Assembly (NCBI GenBank): GCA_023459535.1 | Contig: JAEWTK010000190.1 | Span: 1 to 8,740, forward strand | DNA length: 8,740 nt | DNA from: Pseudomonadota bacterium | GTDB lineage: Bacteria; Pseudomonadota; Gammaproteobacteria; Burkholderiales; Methylophilaceae | Direction: 5' to 3' | Shown: piece by piece, positions 1 to 7,771 of the stretch | Layout: each line of letters starts with the position of its first letter | How positions within the stretch are numbered: the stretch's first letter is position 1 | The notes under the pieces: generated by a model | Database searches by the model: none | Seen by the model: only the letters and a program-made list of their open reading frames with translations | Told to the model about the DNA's origin: nothing | Translations under genes and position numbers: made by a program

Positions 1-245
<245 letters not shown>

Positions 246-247
<2 letters not shown>

Positions 248-250
248 GGA
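246..250 (+). promoter_or_regulatory. Ribosome binding site of asd, overlapping the leuB stop
   Basis: GAGGA at 246-250 shares bases with the leuB stop codon (TGA 245-247) and lies 7 bases before ATG 258. It supports the start at 258 over a longer in-frame reading from 222, which would lie inside leuB and add 12 residues absent from the Asd family. The overlap suggests translational coupling with leuB. Confidence 0.75.
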
Positions 251-257
251 ATTAAGC

Positions 258-1370
258 ATGATGAAAGTAGGCTTTGTAGGCTGGCGCGGCATGGTGGGCT
301 CGGTGCTCATGCAGCGCATGCGTGAAGAAAATGATTTTGCCCTGATCGAGCCGGTATTCTTTACAACATCCAGCCCAGGCGGCAAGGGTCCGGATGTCGG
401 TCGCGATGTGCCGCCGCTGCAGGACGCAAGAAACACTGCCCAGCTGAAGATGATGGATGTCATCGTTTCTTGTCAGGGCGGCGACTACACCACTGAAATC
501 TTTCCGAAGCTGCGCGGCGAAGGCTGGAGCGGCCACTGGATAGATGCAGCCTCGACGCTGCGCATGGAGCAGGATGCTGTCATCATTTTGGATCCGGTCA
601 ATCGCCGCGTGATTGATAATGCGCTGGCCAAGGGGGGCAAGAACTGGATCGGTGGCAATTGTACCGTTTCACTGATGCTGATGTCGCTCGGCGGCCTGTT
701 CCGCGAGGATCTGGTCGAATGGGCGACTGCCATGACCTATCAGGCAGCCTCCGGTGCCGGTGCCCAGAACATGCGTGAATTGTTGAAGCAGATGGGTGAA
801 GCGCATCGTGTTGCGAGTGATTTGCTGTCCGATCCTGCTTCGGCCATTCTGGATATTGACCGCGAAGTCGCCGGCACCCTGCGCGACCAGCATTTCCCTA
901 CCGCGCATTTTGGCGTGCCGCTGGCAGGTAGCCTGATCCCATGGATCGACAAGGATCTGGGCAACGGTCAGAGCAAGGAGGAATGGAAGGGAGCGGCTGA
1001 AACCAACAAGATCCTCGGTCTGGAAAATGCACCGATTCCGATCGATGGGCTTTGTGTGCGCATTGGCGCGATGCGCTGCCATTCGCAGGCATTGACCCTC
1101 AAGTTGAAAAAAAATGTGCCGTTGGATGATGTGCATGCGTTGATTTCCAATGCCAATCCATGGGCCAAGGTTATTCCCAACGAGCGCGAAGTGACCATGA
1201 AGGAACTGACCCCGGCGGCTGTTACTGGCACTCTGAATGTGCCTGTCGGACGCTTGCGCAAGATGAGCATGGGGGATGATTATCTGGCTGCGTTCACGGT
1301 GGGCGACCAGTTGCTGTGGGGGGCAGCCGAACCTTTGCGTCGCATGTTGCGAATATTGGTGGAAAGGTGA
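258..1370 (+). CDS. asd: Aspartate-semialdehyde dehydrogenase
   Basis: The 370-residue product reduces L-4-aspartyl phosphate to aspartate semialdehyde with NADPH, the branch point to lysine, diaminopimelate, methionine and threonine; it acts in the cytoplasm. It matches the enterobacterial-type Asd nearly end to end (E. coli protein 367 residues). The N-terminal NADP-binding glycine motif is [17 protein letters not shown] (residues 5-21). The catalytic cysteine is Cys135 in GGNCTVSLM. The substrate-site residues are Gln162 in YQAASG, Arg268 in LCVRIG, and the general base His275 in RCHSQA. The C terminus carries [17 protein letters not shown]. All key residues are present. Start: ATG 258 has GAGGA 7 bases upstream; the adjacent ATG at 261 is an equally good family-type start, so the first Met is uncertain by one residue. 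A run of eight A at 1107-1114 falls within the conserved KLKK and is not a frameshift. Confidence 0.97.
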   Translation: MMKVGFVGWRGMVGSVLMQRMREENDFALIEPVFFTTSSPGGKGPDVGRDVPPLQDARNTAQLKMMDVIVSCQGGDYTTEIFPKLRGEGWSGHWIDAASTLRMEQDAVIILDPVNRRVIDNALAKGGKNWIGGNCTVSLMLMSLGGLFREDLVEWATAMTYQAASGAGAQNMRELLKQMGEAHRVASDLLSDPASAILDIDREVAGTLRDQHFPTAHFGVPLAGSLIPWIDKDLGNGQSKEEWKGAAETNKILGLENAPIPIDGLCVRIGAMRCHSQALTLKLKKNVPLDDVHALISNANPWAKVIPNEREVTMKELTPAAVTGTLNVPVGRLRKMSMGDDYLAAFTVGDQLLWGAAEPLRRMLRILVER

Positions 1371-1424
1371 GCAGGATTTTGAATGGCTGCAGGTCGTCAT
1401 AACCGCTCTCAGATAGCTCACAAA

Positions 1425-1430
1425 TATAAT
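1425..1430 (+). promoter_or_regulatory. Candidate -10 element (TATAAT) upstream of fimV
   Basis: The asd-fimV gap (1371-1507) is more AT-rich than its surroundings and contains an exact TATAAT at 1425-1430, 77 bases before the fimV start. No good -35 box lies 16-18 bases upstream (the region reads AACCGCT), so an activator or an alternative promoter may be involved. Starting here would give a leader of roughly 70 bases. This is a sequence-pattern inference only. Confidence 0.3.
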
Positions 1431-1459
1431 GTGTGGTATGAGCTTGCATGTCTAACTAT

Positions 1460-1489
1460 TTGATGTTAATTTAATAAAGCGACTATAAG
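1460..1489 (+). promoter_or_regulatory. Second candidate sigma-70 promoter for fimV
   Basis: TTGATG (1460-1465, four of six matches to TTGACA) and TATAAG (1484-1489, five of six matches to TATAAT) are separated by 18 bases. The box match is better than for the TATAAT at 1425. However, transcription would begin near 1496, inside the ribosome binding site, leaving an unusually short leader. I therefore consider it an alternative rather than the certain promoter. Confidence 0.3.
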
Positions 1490-1507
1490 TTCGATAAGGG
1501 TGGGATA

Positions 1508-4363
1508 GTGCATAAGTCTAATTACAAGCAAATTGCATTGGCGGTATGTTTTGCATTTTTGCCATTCTCAGCTCATTCGGCGGGACTTGGTAAACTAACC
1601 GTTATTTCAGGTCTGGGTGAGCCGCTCCGGGCAGAAATCGATCTGGTATCCACTACCCCGGAAGAACTTTCATCCCTTAGTGCCACTATTGCTCCTCAAG
1701 AGACTTATGTTGTCCAGGGTATGGAACGCAGGGCCATACACAGTGCCATTCAGATTGAAGTAGGCAAAAAGCCGGATGGCAGCTCGGTACTCAGGCTGAA
1801 TACAAGGCAACCGGTAGACGACCCGTTTCTGGATATGTTGATTCAGGTCGACTGGGCAACCGGTCGACTGTTGAGAGAATATACGGTATTGCTCGATCCT
1901 CCTGGATATCAGGACACGCAGCCAGCGATGACGGTTGCACCCATCCAGTCACAAGCGATTCCCACCCCGTCTCCCGTTGCGGCATCCCCTGTGGCAACGG
2001 CAGTCACGACTGTGGCACCAACCGCATCCACTCAGCAAGCTGAACAAGAATACACGACAAAATCCGGTGACACTCTGAGCAAGATTGCACGTGAAATGCA
2101 GGTTGACGGTGTCAGCCTCGATCAGATGCTGGTCGCTCTCTATCGTGCCAACAAGGATGCTTTTGCCGGCGGTAACATGAATCGCCTGAAAGTTGGTCAG
2201 ATCATCAAGGCTCCATCTAGTGAAGAGCTGACGATGGTAGGCCGGCAGGAAGCTGCGCAGGAAATCAAGGTACAGACTGCGGACTGGAATGCCTATCGAA
2301 ACAGACTGGCTTCAGTGGTTGCAGAATCCGCACCGACAGCAGAAGACGCTGGCGATCAGGCTGTATCGGGCAAACTGAAAGCAGCAACAGAAGACAAGGC
2401 GGCACCTGCAGACACCGGTCCAAGAGACGTGGTCAAGTTGTCTAAGAGCGAAGCGGAAGCCGCGCAAGCGGGTGCTGATGCCAAGGCTTTGCAGGACAGG
2501 CTGACCGCCATGCAGGAAGAAAACACGGCAAGGCAAAAAAGCGTAGAAGAGGCTAATGAGCGCGTTGCCATGCTGGAAAAGCAGATTGCCGATTTGCAGG
2601 CATTGCTGACTATCAAGGACAAGACGCTGGCCAGCTTACAGGATCAGGCCGAGAGTGTACCAGAGGCTGGAGACGCGCCTGTTGCTACAGAGCCGGAGAT
2701 GGTCGCCGCCGAAGAGCCAGCAAGCGAGCCGACACCTGCAGCAGAAGCGGTTGAGGCTCCAGCAGCAGTCGACCAAGCGCCAGTAGCAGAGGACAAACCA
2801 AAATCTGCTAAAAAGCCTGTTGCTGCTCCCGCACCTGCTGAAGAAGCGGGTATGCTGGATGGTTTACTGGACAATGCGCCGCTCTTGGGATTGGCTGGCG
2901 GCGCCATTGTGCTGCTGGGTGGTGGCTGGCTATTCATCCGCAATCGTCGCAGGAAAAATCTGGACAGTTTCGAGCAGGGCATACTGACTGCAGGTGGTCT
3001 CAAGGCCAATACTGTCTTTGGTAATACCTCTGGTGGCACAGTCGACACTGGGGATACGTCATTCCTGACTAATTTCTCGCAGAATCCAAGCGGCATGATC
3101 GATACCCATGATGTCGACCCCATCGCTGAAGCTGAAGTCTATATGGCATATGGTCGGGATTCGCAGGCGGAAGAGATTCTCAACGATGCGATCTCCAAGG
3201 AGCCGACACGTTATGAACTCCATCTGAAGTTGCTGGAAATCTTCGCCAGCCGCAATGACACCTCGGCATTCGAAGCCGTGGCAGGTGAACTCTATTCGAC
3301 CTTGGGCTCTGATGATCCTGTCTGGATGCAAGTGGCTGAGATGGGGCGGAAACTGGAGCCCACCAACCCCTTGTATGATACTAGCAAGGCTCATGTTGCC
3401 GATAGCAGCGGCGATGCATCCAAGCTGATGGCGACGACAGTCATGGCTGCACCTGCTGATGCAGGCCAGCTGAATGCCAGCGATTTTGAGAACGCTGAAG
3501 TCATGGCCGATGCAAGTCTGGACTTCTCCCTGGATGCAGACACAGGTGTGTCAGAGAGCAATGCTGCCGAGGTTGAAGAAGCCACAAAGGACACGGATAG
3601 TAGTCTTGATTTTGATCTTGGGTTCGATTCCAATCCGGCTGAACCCGAAGCAGTTTCTGCAGCACCGGAAGTGGCGATGGCAGATACGGTGCAGCTTGAT
3701 ACGGGCGGTCTCGATTTCAACATGGACTTCTCTGATAATAAACCGGCTGCTTCTACAGATGATGTCTCACTGACATTTACTGCACCAGAAACGCAATCTA
3801 CAGAGCAAACCATCCAGTTCGAATCGCTGAGCCTTGATGAAACATTGCCGCATATGGAAATGCCCAGCCTGAATCTGGAATCTGATGATGCTGCGGTTCA
3901 GGTTGCTGAAAATGTGGAAGACAAGAACGATATTCCGGATATCGGTAGTCTGGATTTGGCGCAGCAAGAGCCTGCCTCGGCTGCACCTGAATTGGTGGAG
4001 TCACCGAAAGAAGAGTCCGGTCTCGATTTCAATTTCGATCTGGGCGGCACGACCGAGCCAATCGAAATGTCATCTGTGCAGGCAGAAGTTCAGGAAGAGT
4101 CGGCCTCGGCCGAAACCGGTCTGGAACTGGATCTGTCCGGAATCAGTCTCGATATGGAGGCACCTGAGGAAGCTACTGCTAAGCAGGAAGCTGAAGATGC
4201 CGAGCAGGAGTCGGAGGAGGTCAATACCAAGCTTGATCTTGTTACCGCCTATATGGACATGGGTGATAATGAAGGGGCGCGTGAACTGCTGGACGAAGTA
4301 CTGAAAGAGGGTGGGCCCAGACAGCGTCAGCGTGCGCAGGAGTTATTTAACAGCCTGTCCTGA
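1508..4363 (+). CDS. fimV: FimV-family polar hub protein with LysM domain
   Basis: This 951-residue protein has the full FimV layout. Residues 1-24 or 25 are a signal peptide (lysines at 3 and 7, a hydrophobic core, cleavage near AHSA). About 26-130 is the FimV N-terminal periplasmic domain (GLGKLTVISGLGEPLRAEI). About 181-236 is a LysM peptidoglycan-binding module (YTTKSGDTLSKIA to LKVGQIIKAP). About 311-385 is a coiled coil, and 386-447 an Ala/Pro/Glu linker. About 457-477 is a Gly-rich membrane span followed by RNRRRK. The cytoplasmic part has a TPR-like helical pair (about 537-600), a long acidic linker with repeated Leu-Asp-Phe motifs, and the conserved FimV C-terminal TPR-like domain (905-950, TKLDLVTAYMDMGDNEGARELLDEVLKEGG). 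In Pseudomonas and Vibrio, FimV/HubP proteins organise the cell pole and support type IV pili, twitching and secretion; that role here is inferred. The start is GTG 1508, with AAGGG at 1496-1500, 7 bases upstream. It is flanked by asd and truA, as in Pseudomonas, and ends in its own terminator. Confidence 0.93.
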   Translation: MHKSNYKQIALAVCFAFLPFSAHSAGLGKLTVISGLGEPLRAEIDLVSTTPEELSSLSATIAPQETYVVQGMERRAIHSAIQIEVGKKPDGSSVLRLNTRQPVDDPFLDMLIQVDWATGRLLREYTVLLDPPGYQDTQPAMTVAPIQSQAIPTPSPVAASPVATAVTTVAPTASTQQAEQEYTTKSGDTLSKIAREMQVDGVSLDQMLVALYRANKDAFAGGNMNRLKVGQIIKAPSSEELTMVGRQEAAQEIKVQTADWNAYRNRLASVVAESAPTAEDAGDQAVSGKLKAATEDKAAPADTGPRDVVKLSKSEAEAAQAGADAKALQDRLTAMQEENTARQKSVEEANERVAMLEKQIADLQALLTIKDKTLASLQDQAESVPEAGDAPVATEPEMVAAEEPASEPTPAAEAVEAPAAVDQAPVAEDKPKSAKKPVAAPAPAEEAGMLDGLLDNAPLLGLAGGAIVLLGGGWLFIRNRRRKNLDSFEQGILTAGGLKANTVFGNTSGGTVDTGDTSFLTNFSQNPSGMIDTHDVDPIAEAEVYMAYGRDSQAEEILNDAISKEPTRYELHLKLLEIFASRNDTSAFEAVAGELYSTLGSDDPVWMQVAEMGRKLEPTNPLYDTSKAHVADSSGDASKLMATTVMAAPADAGQLNASDFENAEVMADASLDFSLDADTGVSESNAAEVEEATKDTDSSLDFDLGFDSNPAEPEAVSAAPEVAMADTVQLDTGGLDFNMDFSDNKPAASTDDVSLTFTAPETQSTEQTIQFESLSLDETLPHMEMPSLNLESDDAAVQVAENVEDKNDIPDIGSLDLAQQEPASAAPELVESPKEESGLDFNFDLGGTTEPIEMSSVQAEVQEESASAETGLELDLSGISLDMEAPEEATAKQEAEDAEQESEEVNTKLDLVTAYMDMGDNEGARELLDEVLKEGGPRQRQRAQELFNSLS

Positions 4364-4382
4364 GCTGCAATGTGATTTAATG

Positions 4383-4409
4383 AAGCCGGGCTTCTTGCCC
4401 GGCTTTTTT
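4383..4409 (+). terminator. Rho-independent terminator of fimV
   Basis: AAGCCGGGC (4383-4391) pairs perfectly with GCCCGGCTT (4397-4405) around the loop TTCTT, giving a 9-bp mostly G/C stem. It runs directly into six T (4404-4409). It lies 19 bases after the fimV stop, the classical position. The next gene starts 21 bases beyond it. Confidence 0.93.
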
Positions 4410-4430
4410 ATTGATGGCAATTTTTAATCT

Positions 4431-5099
4431 ATGCATCCTTCTGTCCGGGTACTTGCTTTATTGATGTTTGCCGTTATGGTCTATGGCCTGCAGCGGCATG
4501 CGCTGGTTATCGCGCTGGCACTGATGTTGGTAATTCTGCTCCGCATGGATCTGATTGCAAACCAGATCAAGAAAACTGGCGCGGTGAGCTTTGCTGCATT
4601 TACAGAATTCCTGAGATTGCTGAAGCGTGTACGCTATATCCTGCTGTTTTTGCTGATCGTCTATGCCTATAACACGCCGGGAGAGTATGTTGCGGGCTGG
4701 TATTTCTCGACCGCGCCAAGTTATGAAGGTGTTCATGCCGGAGTCGAGCAGATGCTGCGTCTAGCGGCTATTTTAGCTGGCCTAGCCTTGTTGCTGGCGA
4801 CAACCGGACGCGAGCAACTGATAGCTGGTCTGTATTGGCTGGCCAGGCCTTTCAGATTCGCGGGCCTGGATCCGGAACGTTTTGCTGTCCGGTTGTGGCT
4901 GACTTTGTATTATGTCGAACATGGCATGAAGAGTCGCCAGCACAATTCAATACATCAATTGATGAAGCTGGAGGAAGTTCTCGATGTCGATTATGGAGCG
5001 CCGGAACAGATTGAGATAATGAAGCCCGCCATGCATTATAGAGACGGGATGGTGCTGTTCTGTCTGGTTCTGTTGGGAGCTGTTCTGTTATGCGTATAG
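4431..5099 (+). CDS. CbiQ/EcfT-like integral membrane protein
   Basis: This 222-residue, strongly hydrophobic protein has probable membrane spans at about 4-20, 23-38, 67-82, 107-124 and 206-222. It resembles the transmembrane T component of energy-coupling-factor vitamin/metal importers. The first helix follows a family-like HPSVRVLALLMF opening. The central part has an Arg-Leu (110-111) before a long helix ending in TTGREQLIAGL, then LARPFRFAGLDPERF, as in CbiQ/EcfT proteins. The Ala-Arg-Gly/Ser coupling motifs that contact the ATPases are not clear; MKSRQ (166-170) could be a degenerate one. No ATPase or substrate-binding S component is encoded nearby, so the transported substrate, or whether it transports at all, is unknown. 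ATG 4431 lacks a visible Shine-Dalgarno sequence. The end overlaps truA by 10 bases, suggesting translational coupling. Gene reality is fairly certain; the family assignment is from motif memory and is tentative. Confidence 0.8.
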   Translation: MHPSVRVLALLMFAVMVYGLQRHALVIALALMLVILLRMDLIANQIKKTGAVSFAAFTEFLRLLKRVRYILLFLLIVYAYNTPGEYVAGWYFSTAPSYEGVHAGVEQMLRLAAILAGLALLLATTGREQLIAGLYWLARPFRFAGLDPERFAVRLWLTLYYVEHGMKSRQHNSIHQLMKLEEVLDVDYGAPEQIEIMKPAMHYRDGMVLFCLVLLGAVLLCV

Positions 5100-5875
5100 C
5101 CTTGGGGCTTGAATATGACGGTAAGGGATTCTTCGGCTGGCAAAGTCAAAGCAACGGTTGCGGCATACAGGATCGTTTGCAGAGCGCATTGGCCATTCTT
5201 GCGGGACACAAGGTTGCCGTTATCGCGGCAGGGCGCACGGATACAGGCGTTCATGCCTTGTGTCAGGTAGTGCATTTTGACACGTCGACATCAAGGCCGG
5301 TCACGGCCTGGGTCAGAGGCGTCAATGCGCATCTGCCGGCTGGCGTCAGGGTGTTGTGGGCGCAAGTCGTAGATGAGTACTTTCATGCTCGCTTCTCAGC
5401 ATATGAACGCAGTTATCAGTACTTTCTGATTAACCGGCCGGTTGCTCCGGCAGTGATGTCCGGCAAGGCGGGCTGGTTTCATCAGCCGCTAGATCTGGCT
5501 GCGATGCAGAAGGCTGCGGGTTTTCTTCTTGGAGAGCATGATTTCAGCGCCTTTCGTGCTGCCGAATGCCAAGCCAAATCGCCGGTAAAAATCATGGGCA
5601 GGGCAGATGTCAACGGCGCAGATGGCCGTCTGGTTTTCAGTTTTCGGGCCAACGCCTTTCTGCATCATCAGGTGCGAAATATGGTCGGTGCGCTGGTCTA
5701 TATTGGCAAAGGCAGCTATCCGCCAGAGTTCATCGAGGAGCTGTTGCGGCGAAAAGATCGCAAGTTGGCCCCTCCCACTTTTTCTCCTGATGGCCTGTAT
5801 CTGACGGGCATCGGTTATGACGACAAGTGGCAGTTGCCGGAAACCCGGCGGGATTTAAGCCGGATATTCATTTGA
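5090..5875 (+). CDS. truA: tRNA pseudouridine(38-40) synthase
   Basis: The 261-residue product isomerises uridines 38, 39 and 40 in the anticodon stem-loop of many tRNAs; E. coli TruA has 270 residues. The catalytic aspartate is Asp51 in the invariant AGRTDTGVHA. Other family blocks in order are LEYDGKGFFGWQ (7-18), FHARFSAYERSYQY (98-111, with the conserved active-site tyrosine near 109-111), HDFSAFRA (150-157), FLHHQVRNMVG (190-200, the RNA- and uridine-contacting block) and APPTFSPDGLYL (227-238). All essential residues are present. ATG 5090 overlaps the upstream membrane protein gene by 10 bases; GGGAG at 5075-5079 is a plausible ribosome binding site. The fimV-truA proximity is conserved in other proteobacteria. 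A promoter directly in front is not evident, so expression probably depends on the upstream gene's transcript. Confidence 0.96.
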   Translation: MRIALGLEYDGKGFFGWQSQSNGCGIQDRLQSALAILAGHKVAVIAAGRTDTGVHALCQVVHFDTSTSRPVTAWVRGVNAHLPAGVRVLWAQVVDEYFHARFSAYERSYQYFLINRPVAPAVMSGKAGWFHQPLDLAAMQKAAGFLLGEHDFSAFRAAECQAKSPVKIMGRADVNGADGRLVFSFRANAFLHHQVRNMVGALVYIGKGSYPPEFIEELLRRKDRKLAPPTFSPDGLYLTGIGYDDKWQLPETRRDLSRIFI

Positions 5876-5902
5876 GTATGACTTCATGGTAAAAAACGCA
5901 CG

Positions 5903-5926
5903 GTAAGCTTGCATACACTATAAAAT
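5903..5926 (+). promoter_or_regulatory. Possible trpF promoter with a 14-base dyad
   Basis: In the truA-trpF gap, TATAAAAT (5919-5926) resembles a -10 box (TATAAA at 5919-5924 or TAAAAT at 5921-5926), 33-40 bases before the preferred trpF start. No convincing -35 box lies at the right distance. Directly upstream, GTAAGCTTGCATAC (5903-5916) is an imperfect dyad with five of six outer positions paired, overlapping where a regulator could act. No tryptophan leader peptide or attenuator hairpin is visible. This is pattern inference only. Confidence 0.35.
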
Positions 5927-5945
5927 GGCGCTTGTTGAGTTTGAC

Positions 5946-5950
5946 GGGAA
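5946..5950 (+). promoter_or_regulatory. Ribosome binding site deciding the trpF start
   Basis: GGGAA (5946-5950) lies 8 bases before TTG 5959. It favours that start over TTG 5932, which has no purine-rich site at a suitable distance and would add nine residues not typical of TrpF. Confidence 0.55.
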
Positions 5951-5958
5951 ATTTTCAT

Positions 5959-6582
5959 TTGCGTACACGTGTCAAAATCTGCGGTATCACACGGGAAGAA
6001 GATGCCGGAACTGCGGTTGCTGCCGGTTGCGATGCGATAGGATTGGTGTTCTATCGGCCTAGTCCGCGCTATGTCAGTCCGGAAAAAGCGGCACGAATTG
6101 TAGCCGGTCTGCCCCCCTTTATTAGCGTGGTCGGGCTGTTTGTCGATGCGGAACCGGATGAAATCTTGCAGGTCATCCAGCAGGTGCGCCTGGATCTGCT
6201 GCAGTTTCACGGCAATGAAACCCCTGATGCCTGTGAGCGATTTGGTATGCCATATATGAAGGCGATTCGCGTTAAACCGGATACAAATTTGCTACAATAC
6301 GCAGAACAATTCAAGCATGCCCAAGCCTTGCTTCTGGATGCATTTATTGAAGGCGTGCCGGGCGGAACCGGTCAGGTTTTCGACTGGAAGATCATTCCAA
6401 AAACATTGCCATTGCCTGTCGTGCTGGCGGGAGGGCTGAGTCCAGATAACGTCGGGGAGGCAGTCAGGCAAGTGCAACCATACGCAGTGGATGTCAGCGG
6501 TGGCGTGGAACTTAACAAGGGAATCAAGGATGCTGCAAAGATTGCCGCATTCATGCGAGGAGTCAGTGATGCAAGTTTATGA
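5959..6582 (+). CDS. trpF: Phosphoribosylanthranilate isomerase
   Basis: The 207-residue (beta/alpha)8-barrel enzyme performs the Amadori rearrangement of N-(5-phosphoribosyl)anthranilate to CdRP in tryptophan synthesis. It starts with the typical family opening [10 protein letters not shown], whose Cys8 is the catalytic base; the catalytic acid is Asp127 in LLLDAF. The phosphate-binding loops are [10 protein letters not shown] (156-165) and [11 protein letters not shown] (178-188). Other family blocks are VGLFVD (58-63) and LLQFHGNE (80-87). Nothing is missing. There is no ATG near the expected start: TTG 5959 gives a family-like N terminus and has GGGAA 8 bases upstream, while TTG 5932 would be nine codons longer. 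The 3' end overlaps trpB by 14 bases, and the trpB ribosome binding site lies within trpF, so the two are probably translationally coupled. This is a monofunctional TrpF, not fused to TrpC as in E. coli. Confidence 0.94.
   Translation: MRTRVKICGITREEDAGTAVAAGCDAIGLVFYRPSPRYVSPEKAARIVAGLPPFISVVGLFVDAEPDEILQVIQQVRLDLLQFHGNETPDACERFGMPYMKAIRVKPDTNLLQYAEQFKHAQALLLDAFIEGVPGGTGQVFDWKIIPKTLPLPVVLAGGLSPDNVGEAVRQVQPYAVDVSGGVELNKGIKDAAKIAAFMRGVSDASL
6557..6562 (+). promoter_or_regulatory. Ribosome binding site of trpB inside trpF
   Basis: GAGGAG (6557-6562) lies 6 bases before ATG 6569 and fixes the trpB start there. The in-frame upstream reading (from 6491) would lie deep inside trpF, and the later ATG at 6584 has no comparable site. 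Confidence 0.8.
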
Positions 6583-7771
6583 TATGCCGGATGAGCGCGG
6601 CCATTTCGGCCCATACGGCGGTATTTTTGTCGCCGAGACCCTGATCGAGGCGCTCGAGGAATTACGCGTGATGTACGAACGCTATCGCCATGATCCGGAA
6701 TTTCTCGCCGAATTCGCCTATGATCTCAAGCATTTTGTTGGTCGTCCCAGCCCCATCTATTATGCACAACGCTTGGCCGAGAGGATCGGTGGTGCACGTA
6801 TCTATTTCAAACGTGAAGATCTGAATCATACCGGCGCTCACAAGATCAATAACACGGTTGGTCAGGCGTTGCTGGCCAAGCGCATGGGCAAGCCGCGCGT
6901 GATTGCGGAGACCGGCGCTGGCCAACATGGAGTGGCGACCGCCACGATTGCCGCGCGACTGGGGCTGGAGTGTGTGGTTTACATGGGCTCCGAGGACGTC
7001 AAGCGGCAGGCCCCCAATGTCTACCGTATGAAGTTGCTGGGTGCGACTGTCGTGCCGGTCGAATCAGGCTCGAAGACTCTGAAGGATGCCTTGAATGAAG
7101 CGATGCGGGATTGGGTCACCAATGTTGCGGACACTTTCTATATCATCGGTACCGTTGCTGGCCCCCATCCTTATCCGATGATGGTGCGTGACTTCCAGTC
7201 GGTCATCGGTGTCGAGGCCAAGCAGCAGATGCAGGAAATGATCGGGCGGCAGCCTGATGCTGTGATCGCTTGTGTCGGCGGTGGCTCCAATGCCATGGGG
7301 ATCTTCTATCCCTACATCGATGAAGAGAACGTCAAACTGATTGGCGTCGAAGCTGCCGGTTATGGTCTCGAGACCGGCAAGCACGCTGCGCCTTTGACTG
7401 CCAATAGCCCGGTCGGTGTGCTGCATGGTAACCGTACCTATTTGATGCAGGACAAGAACGGTCAGATTGTCGAAACCCATTCGGTGTCTGCCGGCCTCGA
7501 TTACCCCGGTGTGGGTCCTGAGCATGCTTGGTTGAAAGACATTCACAGGGCCGAATATGTCGCGGTGACCGACGATGAGGCGATGAAGGCCTTCCATACC
7601 ATGTGTCGCACCGAAGGTATCATCCCTGCGCTGGAATCCAGTCACGCGATCGCCTATGCCATGAAACTGGCGGCTACCATGTCCCCGGAAAAGGTGCTGC
7701 TGGTCAATCTGTCCGGCCGCGGCGACAAGGACATCAACACTGTGGCTAAGCTATCAGGTATCGAGCTCTAG
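6569..7771 (+). CDS. trpB: Tryptophan synthase beta chain
   Basis: The 400-residue PLP enzyme condenses indole with L-serine to give tryptophan; it forms the alpha2-beta2 complex with TrpA, with indole passing through an internal tunnel. The Salmonella protein has 397 residues. The Schiff-base lysine is Lys92 in [15 protein letters not shown], and the catalytic glutamate is Glu114 in AETGAGQHG. The PLP phosphate loop is GGGSNAMG (237-244), and the C-terminal cofactor-contact block is NLSGRGDKD. Numbering runs five ahead of Salmonella TrpB (Lys87, Glu109), because of a slightly longer N terminus. The beginning [11 protein letters not shown] is a standard TrpB start. It overlaps trpF by 14 bases and is followed by trpA after 34 bases. 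This is the typical complex-forming TrpB1 type rather than the stand-alone TrpB2. Confidence 0.98.
   Translation: MQVYDMPDERGHFGPYGGIFVAETLIEALEELRVMYERYRHDPEFLAEFAYDLKHFVGRPSPIYYAQRLAERIGGARIYFKREDLNHTGAHKINNTVGQALLAKRMGKPRVIAETGAGQHGVATATIAARLGLECVVYMGSEDVKRQAPNVYRMKLLGATVVPVESGSKTLKDALNEAMRDWVTNVADTFYIIGTVAGPHPYPMMVRDFQSVIGVEAKQQMQEMIGRQPDAVIACVGGGSNAMGIFYPYIDEENVKLIGVEAAGYGLETGKHAAPLTANSPVGVLHGNRTYLMQDKNGQIVETHSVSAGLDYPGVGPEHAWLKDIHRAEYVAVTDDEAMKAFHTMCRTEGIIPALESSHAIAYAMKLAATMSPEKVLLVNLSGRGDKDINTVAKLSGIEL

Noticed and set aside
1107..1114. Run of eight A in asd as a frameshift or slippage site
   Set aside because: The reading frame continues with perfect family similarity on both sides, and the run encodes the conserved KLKK stretch.
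669..1421. Long open frame on the - strand opposite asd (250 residues)
   Set aside because: It is the mirror of a well-identified gene; its product is rich in His, Gln and Arg with no recognisable domain and no ribosome binding site.
3391..3813. Ser/Ala-rich open frame on the - strand opposite fimV
   Set aside because: Its low-complexity composition mirrors the Glu/Asp/Ala codons of the FimV linker; there is no supporting start signal.
4410..4425. Second small hairpin ATTG/CAAT followed by five T after the fimV terminator
   Set aside because: A four-base A/T-rich stem is too weak to call; it is easily a chance pairing.
5054..5088. Repeated GCTGTTCTGT at 5054-5063 and 5079-5088
   Set aside because: It is explained by Leu/Val/Phe/Cys codons of the last membrane helix of the EcfT-like protein; two copies only.
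6491..6568. Longer N terminus for trpB from within trpF
   Set aside because: The extra 26 residues are an out-of-frame reading of trpF; GAGGAG at 6557-6562 and TrpB homology fix the start at 6569.
7064..7645. Long open frame on the - strand opposite trpB (193 residues)
   Set aside because: It is an antisense shadow of trpB, with His- and Asp-heavy composition from reversed codons and no known motifs.
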